Source: RGIG5612 sp017511185 (GTDB lineage Bacteria; Bacillota; Clostridia; Lachnospirales; Lachnospiraceae). From it: a stretch of 5,741 nucleotides of DNA. Positions 1-5,118 of the stretch are shown piece after piece. How positions within the stretch are numbered: position 1 is the stretch's first letter; every line of letters starts with the position of its first letter. A program made the position numbers and the translations under genes. The notes beneath the pieces were generated by a model. It was not told the DNA's origin and made no database searches. It was given only the letters and a program-made list of their open reading frames with translations. The stretch covers positions 1 to 5,741 of the forward strand of contig JAFWLF010000068.1 in the NCBI GenBank assembly GCA_017511185.1, given 5' to 3'.

Positions 1-534
1 CAGGACTGGAGATATACGCAATATGAGAAAAAAGCGGGGAAATGGTATCCTTTCATTAACCTGACAGGTATCCATTTGGTTCCGACATTGATCGTCTATG
101 GCTGCATTTTGCCTGCAGTGATCGTTATGCGCAGTGATGTGGAGGGAAATATCGGGTCTGTATTGTTTTTCCTTTGCTCGGTAGGAGCGGTTCTGTTGGA
201 GTTCCTTTCCGATAAAGAAATGCATAAGTTCCGCAGAATGAAAACAGGCTCTTTTATCCGAATCGGTCTTTGGAAGTATTCCAGACATCCAAATTATCTG
301 GGGGAGATCTGTATGTGGTGGACGATCGGTCTGTCTGCGTGCTGCGTACTGCCTTTCCGCTGGTATTTTCTTGCCGGAGCTCTGGCAAATACCATTCTTT
401 TCCTGACGGTCAGTATTCCTTTGGCCGATGGGAAGCAGTCGTCCAAACCGGGATTTGAGGAGTATAAAAGCGAGACGCGGATGCTTCTTCCTCTGGCTCG
501 CTCAGCCAATAGTTCTGACGATGACCTTTCTTAA
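1..534 (+). CDS. DUF1295 / steroid 5-alpha-reductase-like integral membrane protein, 3' part
   Basis: The frame is open from the first base, so the gene starts upstream of the window; 177 codons are visible, ending at TAA 532-534. The visible part begins QDWRYTQYEKKAGKWYPF, which resembles the loop typical of DUF1295 proteins, followed by hydrophobic segments around visible residues 26-43, 52-67 and 104-140. The family hallmark lies at nt 265-306: a short LWKYSRHPNYLGE-type motif, with the Arg-His-Pro-Asn-Tyr and Gly-Glu residues that form the cofactor region in the related steroid reductase and isoprenylcysteine methyltransferase superfamily. A second family-like element near the end is an EEYKSETRMLLP stretch. 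The protein should sit in the cytoplasmic membrane; the substrate is unknown, and a reductase role is inferred only from the superfamily. A short acidic tail (SSDDDLS) follows the usual end of the domain. A TTG at 76 opens a 152-codon reading, but the upstream residues are family-like, so it is not the true start. Confidence 0.85.
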   Translation, partial: QDWRYTQYEKKAGKWYPFINLTGIHLVPTLIVYGCILPAVIVMRSDVEGNIGSVLFFLCSVGAVLLEFLSDKEMHKFRRMKTGSFIRIGLWKYSRHPNYLGEICMWWTIGLSACCVLPFRWYFLAGALANTILFLTVSIPLADGKQSSKPGFEEYKSETRMLLPLARSANSSDDDLS

Positions 535-572
535 TTGATTCGATGATGCCTTCGTAGAGAAGACCGTTTTCT

Positions 573-1238
573 TTGGCAATTCTTTCTTGTTATTTGTCGT
601 TTTCCGGCCGTTTGATCACGGCCTTTTTGACCGGCTTTGCTGCCGGCTGTCTGCTTGTAAAGTGGGCGGAGCAGCTGATAAGCCGCAAAACTGGGTCAAA
701 GTCATTCTTTATTTCCCAAGTCATGGAGAAAGACAGACTGCAGGCATCTGTATTAATGGCATTTGGCTCCGGCATTTTGCTGCAGCGGGAGCCCCCGGAT
801 CGGCATCTGCTGTTCTGCTGGCTGTTTTTCTGTGTTTTATTTCTTTCCGGATATACAGATTACCGGGTTCGTATCATCCCAAATGAAGGAATTGTGACGG
901 CGATGTTCCTCTGGGATCTTTTTGACGTGAGCGATGGAAAATCGTATTCAATGATCATTTTGGAATTTCTATTTGCAGTGCTGTTTTCTGCTGTCATTCT
1001 TTTGACTATTGTAATTCTGGAAAAATGGAAGAAAAGACAGATGCTCGGAAGAGGAGATATCAAGCTGCTTTTTGTTACGGCGTTATTTCTGGGTGTGGAG
1101 AAGACACTATATGTCTTAGCGCTGGCTTGCATATGTGGGTTAATGGTTTTTGCGGTGAATGGAAAAATAGACAAAAGAAGACAGATCCCCTTTGGCCCTT
1201 GCATTGCCTTTTCCGGCTTTTTGATGCTGCTGATATGA
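573..1238 (+). CDS. A24 prepilin-peptidase-like membrane aspartic protease
   Basis: The 221-residue product is strongly hydrophobic, with about six or seven membrane segments. It carries both catalytic motifs of family A24 (PilD/ComC/TadV/FlaK type): Asp96 in TDYRVRIIPN and Asp162 in GRGDIKLL, plus the C-terminal IPFGP motif near residues 205-209. In the family these enzymes cut the leader of type IV pilin-like precursors at the inner face of the membrane. The paired CxxC motifs and cytoplasmic methyltransferase loop of full-length PilD are not visible, so this looks like a peptidase-only form; any N-methylation activity is doubtful. The start is uncertain: TTG 573 is the first start after an in-frame TAG at 555-557 and has only a weak AGAGAAG (556-562) ten bases upstream. 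TTG 594 or TTG 612 are alternatives. No pilin or secretion genes are visible nearby, so the substrate is unknown. It ends 67 bp before the hrcA promoter. Confidence 0.8.
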   Translation: MAILSCYLSFSGRLITAFLTGFAAGCLLVKWAEQLISRKTGSKSFFISQVMEKDRLQASVLMAFGSGILLQREPPDRHLLFCWLFFCVLFLSGYTDYRVRIIPNEGIVTAMFLWDLFDVSDGKSYSMIILEFLFAVLFSAVILLTIVILEKWKKRQMLGRGDIKLLFVTALFLGVEKTLYVLALACICGLMVFAVNGKIDKRRQIPFGPCIAFSGFLMLLI

Positions 1239-1274
1239 AGGATGCCTCGAAAAAAAGTCAGAGTTTCTACATTG

Positions 1275-1292
1275 AAAATAACATAAAAAAAA
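1275..1292 (+). promoter_or_regulatory. A-rich UP-like tract upstream of the hrcA promoter
   Basis: This stretch is almost entirely A and T and includes a run of eight A at 1285-1292. If transcription starts near 1341, the A run falls at about -56 to -49, where the distal UP subsite contacted by the RNA polymerase alpha subunit would lie. This is a positional inference; A-rich spacers are common in such genomes. The rest of the 1239-1305 gap shows no clear terminator for the upstream gene. Confidence 0.3.
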
Positions 1293-1305
1293 CTCTTGAA
1301 ATTGA

Positions 1306-1334
1306 TTGACACTTTCTTGTTATAGTGCTAATAT
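1306..1334 (+). promoter_or_regulatory. SigA-type promoter of the hrcA-grpE-dnaK-dnaJ operon
   Basis: A perfect -35 hexamer TTGACA (1306-1311) is followed by exactly 17 bases and the -10 hexamer TAATAT (1329-1334). The bases TGC at 1326-1328 give an extended -10 (TGn). The predicted start point is near 1341, giving a leader of about 70 bases before hrcA with the CIRCE operator at about +6 to +32. This matches the standard arrangement in Firmicutes: a vegetative promoter whose output is set by HrcA rather than by an alternative sigma factor. Confidence 0.9.
1324..1331 (+). promoter_or_regulatory. Extra CIRCE-like half-site overlapping the -10 box
   Basis: AGTGCTAA here is identical to eight of the nine bases of the right CIRCE arm (GAGTGCTAA) and overlaps the extended -10 element. 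It is also the exact inverse of TTAGCACT at 1346-1353. A degenerate left arm, TTGACACTT at 1306-1314, matches the CIRCE left arm at six of nine positions but with an 8-base rather than 9-base spacer, and it contains the -35 hexamer. Whether HrcA touches this copy is unknown; it could also be coincidence with promoter bases. Confidence 0.4.
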
Positions 1335-1345
1335 AACAACAGATG

Positions 1346-1372
1346 TTAGCACTCTATTAATTTGAGTGCTAA
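1346..1372 (+). promoter_or_regulatory. CIRCE operator (HrcA binding site)
   Basis: TTAGCACTC (1346-1354), a 9-base AT-only spacer (1355-1363) and GAGTGCTAA (1364-1372) match the CIRCE consensus with no mismatch. It lies just downstream of the predicted start point, so HrcA bound here would block initiation or early elongation. Being transcribed, it can also form a 9-bp hairpin at the 5' end of the mRNA, which in Bacillus subtilis is reported to influence transcript stability. The presence of hrcA immediately downstream gives an autoregulatory loop. Confidence 0.98.
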
Positions 1373-1398
1373 TAAAAAGAGAAACAGATCCGTCGGAA

Positions 1399-1405
1399 AA
1401 GGTGA
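1399..1405 (+). promoter_or_regulatory. hrcA ribosome binding site (decides the start)
   Basis: AAGGTGA matches the 3' portion of the AGGAGGTGA anti-16S consensus and ends five bases before ATG 1411. It supports ATG 1411 over the upstream in-frame GTG at 1366, which lies inside the CIRCE right arm, and over GTG 1402, which overlaps the site itself. Confidence 0.75.
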
Positions 1406-1410
1406 AAAAC

Positions 1411-2496
1411 ATGGAACTGGACGAGAGAAAAAAGAAAATTCTGCAGGCAGTAATAAAGAATTATCTGGAGACCGGAGAGCCGGTTGGTTCCAGGACGATC
1501 TCTAAGTACACGGATCTGAACCTGAGTTCCGCAACGATCCGGAACGAAATGGCAGATCTGGAAGAACTGGGATATATCTTCCAGCCGCATACATCCGCCG
1601 GAAGAATTCCAACGGATATGGGATACCGGCTTTATGTGGATGATATGTTATCCACAAGAGAAAAGGAACTGGATAAAAAAGACCGGAAACTGGATGATAA
1701 AGCAGAATCCTTAAAGACCATGCAGGAGATCATGGACAAGAGGGTCGACCGGATTGAAGAAGTCCTGAAGGATATGGCCAAAATGCTGGCCAATAATACT
1801 AACTATACCTCGCTGGTCAGCATGCCGCAGGCAAATAAAAACAAGCTGAAATTTGTGCAGCTGACGCAGGTAGATGAAGGAAAACTTCTTTGTACCATTG
1901 TCCTGGAGGGAAATATCGTTAAGAACGAGATGATCCAGCTGGACAGAGTGATCGACCAGCAGACGCTTCTGAAATTGAACCTCTTGTTTAACAATACGCT
2001 GAACGGACTTACACTGCAGGAGATCAACTTTGATATGGCTGCCAATATGGCAGACCAGTCCGGAGAACTGGGAGAACTGGTCTCGGAGATCTTAAATGCA
2101 ATCGTGGCAGCTATTGGAGCAGCAGACGGAATTGAGATCTTCACAAGCGGTGCAACGAATATCTTCAAGTATCCGGAACTGAGTGGAAATGAAAACGCCA
2201 GCCGCCTGATCTCTACATTGGAAGAAAAAGAAATGCTGACAAATCTCCTGACAGACAGTCTGGAGGAGATTGGAGATAGTACGACTGGGATTCAGATCTA
2301 CATTGGTGAGGAAACACCGGTCAATTCGATGAAGGATTGTTCTGTCGTGACAGCTACCTATGAATTTGAAGATGGTGTTTACGGTAAGATTGGAATCATC
2401 GGCCCGAAGCGGATGGATTACGAAAAGGTCCTGGATGCACTGAAAAATGTAACCGGCAGCCTGGACCAGAAATTCGGAAAAGGTAAAAAGAAATAG
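1411..2496 (+). CDS. hrcA: Heat-inducible transcription repressor HrcA
   Basis: HrcA represses class I heat-shock genes by binding CIRCE as a dimer; GroEL is known to keep it active in Bacillus. From ATG 1411 the product has 361 residues, slightly longer than the usual 340-350. Residues 1-75 form the N-terminal winged-helix DNA-binding domain, with the conserved EPVGSRTISK, SSATIRNEMADLEELG and HTSAGRIPTD segments. Residues 82-127 are a very charged, probably helical or coiled-coil linker, leading to the family's NYTSLV element (131-136). The rest is the GAF-like dimerisation and inserted domain, ending with the typical GKIGIIGPKRMDYEKV stretch and a lysine-rich tail. The start was chosen for its ribosome binding site and because the first residues (MELDERKKKIL) align with the usual HrcA N-terminus. 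It is the first gene of the operon and lies 20 bp before grpE, so it is probably autoregulated through the CIRCE site upstream. Confidence 0.97.
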   Translation: MELDERKKKILQAVIKNYLETGEPVGSRTISKYTDLNLSSATIRNEMADLEELGYIFQPHTSAGRIPTDMGYRLYVDDMLSTREKELDKKDRKLDDKAESLKTMQEIMDKRVDRIEEVLKDMAKMLANNTNYTSLVSMPQANKNKLKFVQLTQVDEGKLLCTIVLEGNIVKNEMIQLDRVIDQQTLLKLNLLFNNTLNGLTLQEINFDMAANMADQSGELGELVSEILNAIVAAIGAADGIEIFTSGATNIFKYPELSGNENASRLISTLEEKEMLTNLLTDSLEEIGDSTTGIQIYIGEETPVNSMKDCSVVTATYEFEDGVYGKIGIIGPKRMDYEKVLDALKNVTGSLDQKFGKGKKK

Positions 2497-2499
2497 CAG

Positions 2500-2505
2500 A
2501 AAGGA
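2500..2505 (+). promoter_or_regulatory. Probable grpE ribosome binding site, long spacing
   Basis: AAAGGA lies directly after the hrcA stop codon and 11 bases before GTG 2517, somewhat farther than optimal. An ATG at 2505-2507 overlapping this site reads only two codons before TGA, so it is not a useful start. The weak site, GTG start and 20-bp gap suggest modest initiation, perhaps helped by ribosomes finishing hrcA. Confidence 0.5.
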
Positions 2506-2516
2506 TGGCTTGAATC

Positions 2517-3128
2517 GTGTCGAAAGAAAGAGACCTGAAATGGGCAAAAGAGGCAGCTGAAAAAATGGCAGAAGAAGCTGAAACAGTAGAAGAAGTACAG
2601 GAAGAAGCAGCAGAAGAGGCAGCAGAAGAAGTTTCCGAAGAAACCGCTGAAACGGAACAAGCACCGGAAGAAGATATTCCTGCTCCGGAAGCGACTGTGG
2701 ATAAAGCACTTTTGGAAGCCAGAGAAAAATACCAGAGACTATTTGCAGAGTTTGATAATTATCGCAAGAGAACAGAAAAAGAAAAAAGCGCCCGGTACGA
2801 TATGGGAGCTAAGCAGATGGTAGAGAAGATCCTGCCTGTCTTGGATAATTTTGAACTGGCACTGAAGAATGTCCCGGAAGAGGAAAAAGATTCCTCTTTT
2901 GTAGAAGGAATGGATAAGATCCATAAACTGTTCCTGAAGACCCTGGAAGACGCAGGAGTCAAACCAATTGAAGCAGAAGGCTGCGAATTCAATCCGGACT
3001 TTCACAATGCAGTGATGCATGTAGAGGACGATACAGTCGGTGAAAACATCGTTGTACAGGAACTTCAAAAAGGGTATATGTACAAAGATTCCGTTGTCCG
3101 CTACAGCATGGTCAAGGTAGCTAATTAA
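2517..3128 (+). CDS. grpE: GrpE, nucleotide exchange factor of DnaK
   Basis: GrpE is a homodimeric cytoplasmic cochaperone that releases ADP from DnaK and acts as a thermosensor in the cycle. The product has 203 residues, a usual length. Residues 17-58 are an acidic, Glu/Ala-rich low-complexity segment, probably disordered. Residues 62-115 form the long paired-helix dimer region, with the conserved FAEFDNYRKRTEKEK element (77-91). Residues 135-203 form the four-helix bundle and C-terminal beta domain that contacts DnaK, including FNPDFHNAVMHVE (158-170) and the closing VRYSMVKVAN. GTG 2517 is taken as the start because the next upstream in-frame codons meet a TGA at 2511; ATG 2565 is a possible later start inside the acidic segment but lacks a good ribosome binding site. 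Placement between hrcA and dnaK is the standard Firmicute order. Confidence 0.95.
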   Translation: MSKERDLKWAKEAAEKMAEEAETVEEVQEEAAEEAAEEVSEETAETEQAPEEDIPAPEATVDKALLEAREKYQRLFAEFDNYRKRTEKEKSARYDMGAKQMVEKILPVLDNFELALKNVPEEEKDSSFVEGMDKIHKLFLKTLEDAGVKPIEAEGCEFNPDFHNAVMHVEDDTVGENIVVQELQKGYMYKDSVVRYSMVKVAN

Positions 3129-3129
3129 C

Positions 3130-3183
3130 AAAAACCGCGCAGCAGCGCGTATCAATATATAAAAAACCGCAGGCCGCAAGGCC
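3130..3183 (+). repeat. Two small hairpins with a direct repeat in the grpE-dnaK gap
   Basis: AAAAACCGC occurs at 3130-3138 and again at 3162-3170, each copy leading into a GC-rich hairpin. The first is CGCGC-AGCA-GCGCG (3136-3149); the second is GGCC-GCAA-GGCC (3172-3183), whose loop is of the stable GNRA type. Neither is followed by a T run, so they do not look like intrinsic terminators. They sit just upstream of the dnaK ribosome binding site, where an mRNA processing or 5'-end stabilising role could raise dnaK output over hrcA and grpE; that role is inference. Confidence 0.5.
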
Positions 3184-3190
3184 CACCGAT

Positions 3191-3196
3191 AGGAGG
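3191..3196 (+). promoter_or_regulatory. Strong dnaK ribosome binding site
   Basis: A perfect AGGAGG ends eight bases before ATG 3205. It is the strongest site in the window, clearly better than those of hrcA, grpE and dnaJ, consistent with DnaK being made in excess of its partners. Confidence 0.9.
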
Positions 3197-3204
3197 AAAA
3201 TAAA

Positions 3205-5112
3205 ATGGCAAAGATTATAGGTATTGATTTAGGAACAACAAACTCATGTGTAGCAGTTATGGAAGGCGGTAAGCCGGTCGTAATCGCAAACGCAGAGGGC
3301 GTGCGTACAACACCGTCTGTTGTTGCTTTTACAAAGAACGGCGAAAGATTAGTTGGTGAGCCGGCAAAACGGCAGGCTGTTACAAACTCTGACAATACGA
3401 TCTCTTCTATCAAAAGAGAGATGGGATCTGATTTCAGAGTTACGATTGAAGGCAAAAGCTATTCACCGCAGGAGATCTCCGCAATGATCCTGCAGAAACT
3501 GAAAACAGATGCAGAAGCACATCTGGGCGAAACTGTAAATGAAGCTGTTATCACAGTTCCTGCATATTTTAATGATGCACAGAGACAGGCAACAAAAGAT
3601 GCAGGTAAGATTGCAGGTCTGAAAGTTGATCGTATTATCAACGAGCCAACGGCAGCAGCTCTTGCATATGGTCTGGATAATGAAGCAGAGCAGAAGATTA
3701 TGGTTTACGACCTTGGCGGTGGTACATTTGATGTTTCCATCATTGAGATCGGCGACGGCGTTATCGAAGTTCTTGCAACTGCAGGTAATAACCGTCTGGG
3801 CGGCGATGACTTTGATGAAAGAGTTACAAATTATCTGATCTCCCAGTTTAAGGCGCAGGAAGGTATTGATCTTTCTACTGATAAGATGGCTCTTCAGAGA
3901 TTGCGTGAAGCAGCTGAAAAAGCTAAGAAAGAACTTTCAAGCGCTACGACAACCAATATCAACTTACCGTTCATTACAGCAACGAATGAAGGCCCGAAAC
4001 ATCTGGATATGAACCTGACCAGGGCAAAATTCGATGAGCTGACACATGATCTGGTTGAGGCAACTGCAGGTCCTGTACAGCAGGCATTGAGAGATGCCGG
4101 CATCACTGCATCTGAACTGGGTAAGGTTCTTCTGGTTGGTGGATCCACTCGTATGCCATCTGTTCAGGAGAAAGTAAAACAACTGACTGGACAGGAACCG
4201 AGCAAGACATTGAACCCGGATGAGTGTGTTGCAATTGGTGCAGCTATCCAGGGTGGTAAACTGGCTGGCGATGCTGGCGCAGGCGATGTTCTTCTGCTGG
4301 ATGTTACTCCGCTGTCACTGTCTATCGAAACTCTGGGCGGCATTGCAACCAGACTGATCGAGAGAAACACCACGATCCCTACAAAGAAGAGCCAGGTATT
4401 CTCTACAGCAGCTGATAACCAGAGCGCAGTTGATATCCATGTTGTTCAGGGTGAGCGTGAATTTGCAAGAGATAACAAGACTTTAGGACAGTTCCGTCTG
4501 GACGGTATTGCACCGGCTCCAAGAGGAATTCCGCAGATCGAAGTTACCTTTGATATTGATGCAAACGGTATCGTTAACGTTAGCGCAAAGGATCTGGGTA
4601 CCGGCAAAGAACAGCATATTACGATTACTTCCGGTTCCAGCATGAGCGATGCGGATATTGAAAAAGCAGTCAAAGAAGCAGCCGAGTTTGAGGCACAGGA
4701 CAGAATCCGTAAGGAAGCTGTTGACACCAGAAACGAAGCAGATTCTCTGGCAGTACAGGTAGAGAAAGCATTGAAAGATGCAGGCGATAAGCTGGATCCA
4801 TCCGGAAAAGCAGAAGTAGAATCTGATCTTAGCACACTGAAAGCTTTGATTGGAAACGATGCTTCCGTAGAACTGACACCGGAGCAGGTAAGCTCGATCA
4901 AAGCAGCAAAAGAAAAACTGCTTGCAAGCTCACAGCAGCTGTTCACTAAGATGTATGAGCAGGCACAATCACAGGCAAATGCCGGAAATCAGGCAGGACC
5001 GGATATGGGCAATGCAGGATTTAACGGCGGAGCAAACTACAGCCAGCCGGAGCATGATCCGAATCCAAGTCCGGAAGGCGATGTAGTAGACGGAGATTAT
5101 AAAGAGATCTAA
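3205..5112 (+). CDS. dnaK: Chaperone protein DnaK (Hsp70)
   Basis: DnaK is the cytoplasmic ATP-dependent chaperone that binds exposed hydrophobic peptide segments, in a cycle driven by DnaJ and GrpE. The 635-residue product is full length. Residues 1-360 are the nucleotide-binding domain, with all three Hsp70 signatures: IDLGTTNS (7-14), VYDLGGGTFDVSII (167-180) and VLLVGGSTRMPSVQEKV (308-324). Lys70 and Thr174 correspond to the catalytic Lys70 and Thr199 of the E. coli enzyme. The linker DVLLLDVTPL (361-370) leads into the beta substrate-binding domain (to about 480), then the helical lid (to about 585) and a Gly/Asn/Gln-rich disordered tail ending DVVDGDYKEI. After residue 76 the insert of about 23 residues typical of Gram-negative DnaK is missing, as in Firmicutes. 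The ATG and its strong ribosome binding site leave no doubt about the start. No truncation or frameshift is seen. Confidence 0.99.
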   Translation: MAKIIGIDLGTTNSCVAVMEGGKPVVIANAEGVRTTPSVVAFTKNGERLVGEPAKRQAVTNSDNTISSIKREMGSDFRVTIEGKSYSPQEISAMILQKLKTDAEAHLGETVNEAVITVPAYFNDAQRQATKDAGKIAGLKVDRIINEPTAAALAYGLDNEAEQKIMVYDLGGGTFDVSIIEIGDGVIEVLATAGNNRLGGDDFDERVTNYLISQFKAQEGIDLSTDKMALQRLREAAEKAKKELSSATTTNINLPFITATNEGPKHLDMNLTRAKFDELTHDLVEATAGPVQQALRDAGITASELGKVLLVGGSTRMPSVQEKVKQLTGQEPSKTLNPDECVAIGAAIQGGKLAGDAGAGDVLLLDVTPLSLSIETLGGIATRLIERNTTIPTKKSQVFSTAADNQSAVDIHVVQGEREFARDNKTLGQFRLDGIAPAPRGIPQIEVTFDIDANGIVNVSAKDLGTGKEQHITITSGSSMSDADIEKAVKEAAEFEAQDRIRKEAVDTRNEADSLAVQVEKALKDAGDKLDPSGKAEVESDLSTLKALIGNDASVELTPEQVSSIKAAKEKLLASSQQLFTKMYEQAQSQANAGNQAGPDMGNAGFNGGANYSQPEHDPNPSPEGDVVDGDYKEI

Positions 5113-5118
5113 TCTAAA

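Noticed and set aside
550..572. A possible terminator after the DUF1295 gene: CTTC-GTAGA-GAAG followed by a T-rich stretch.
   Set aside because: The stem has only four pairs, two of them A-T, and the T stretch is broken and offset, too weak to call.
410..589. A 59-codon open frame on the minus strand across the end of the DUF1295 gene, with a protein-like composition.
   Set aside because: It has no ATG, GTG or TTG start and no ribosome binding site, and most of it lies opposite real coding sequence.
860..1312. A 150-codon minus-strand frame across the A24 peptidase and the hrcA promoter.
   Set aside because: The sense frame has both catalytic Asp motifs and membrane segments; the antisense product shows no family features.
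1296..1326. A second promoter with TTGAAA (1296-1301) and TATAGT (1321-1326).
   Set aside because: The 19-base spacer and overlap with the near-perfect promoter at 1306-1334 make it a poor competitor.
1366..1410. An upstream GTG start for hrcA at 1366, adding 15 residues.
   Set aside because: The GTG lies inside the CIRCE right arm with no ribosome binding site, and HrcA proteins normally begin at the MELDERKKKIL-type segment.
2092..2709. A 205-codon minus-strand frame opposite hrcA and grpE, very rich in Leu and Phe.
   Set aside because: It is the mirror of the GAA/GCA-rich strand of grpE and of hrcA coding bias; both sense genes are unmistakable.
2739..3455. A 238-codon minus-strand frame spanning grpE and the start of dnaK.
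   Set aside because: It crosses the dnaK ribosome binding site and start, has no recognisable domain, and lies opposite two conserved genes.
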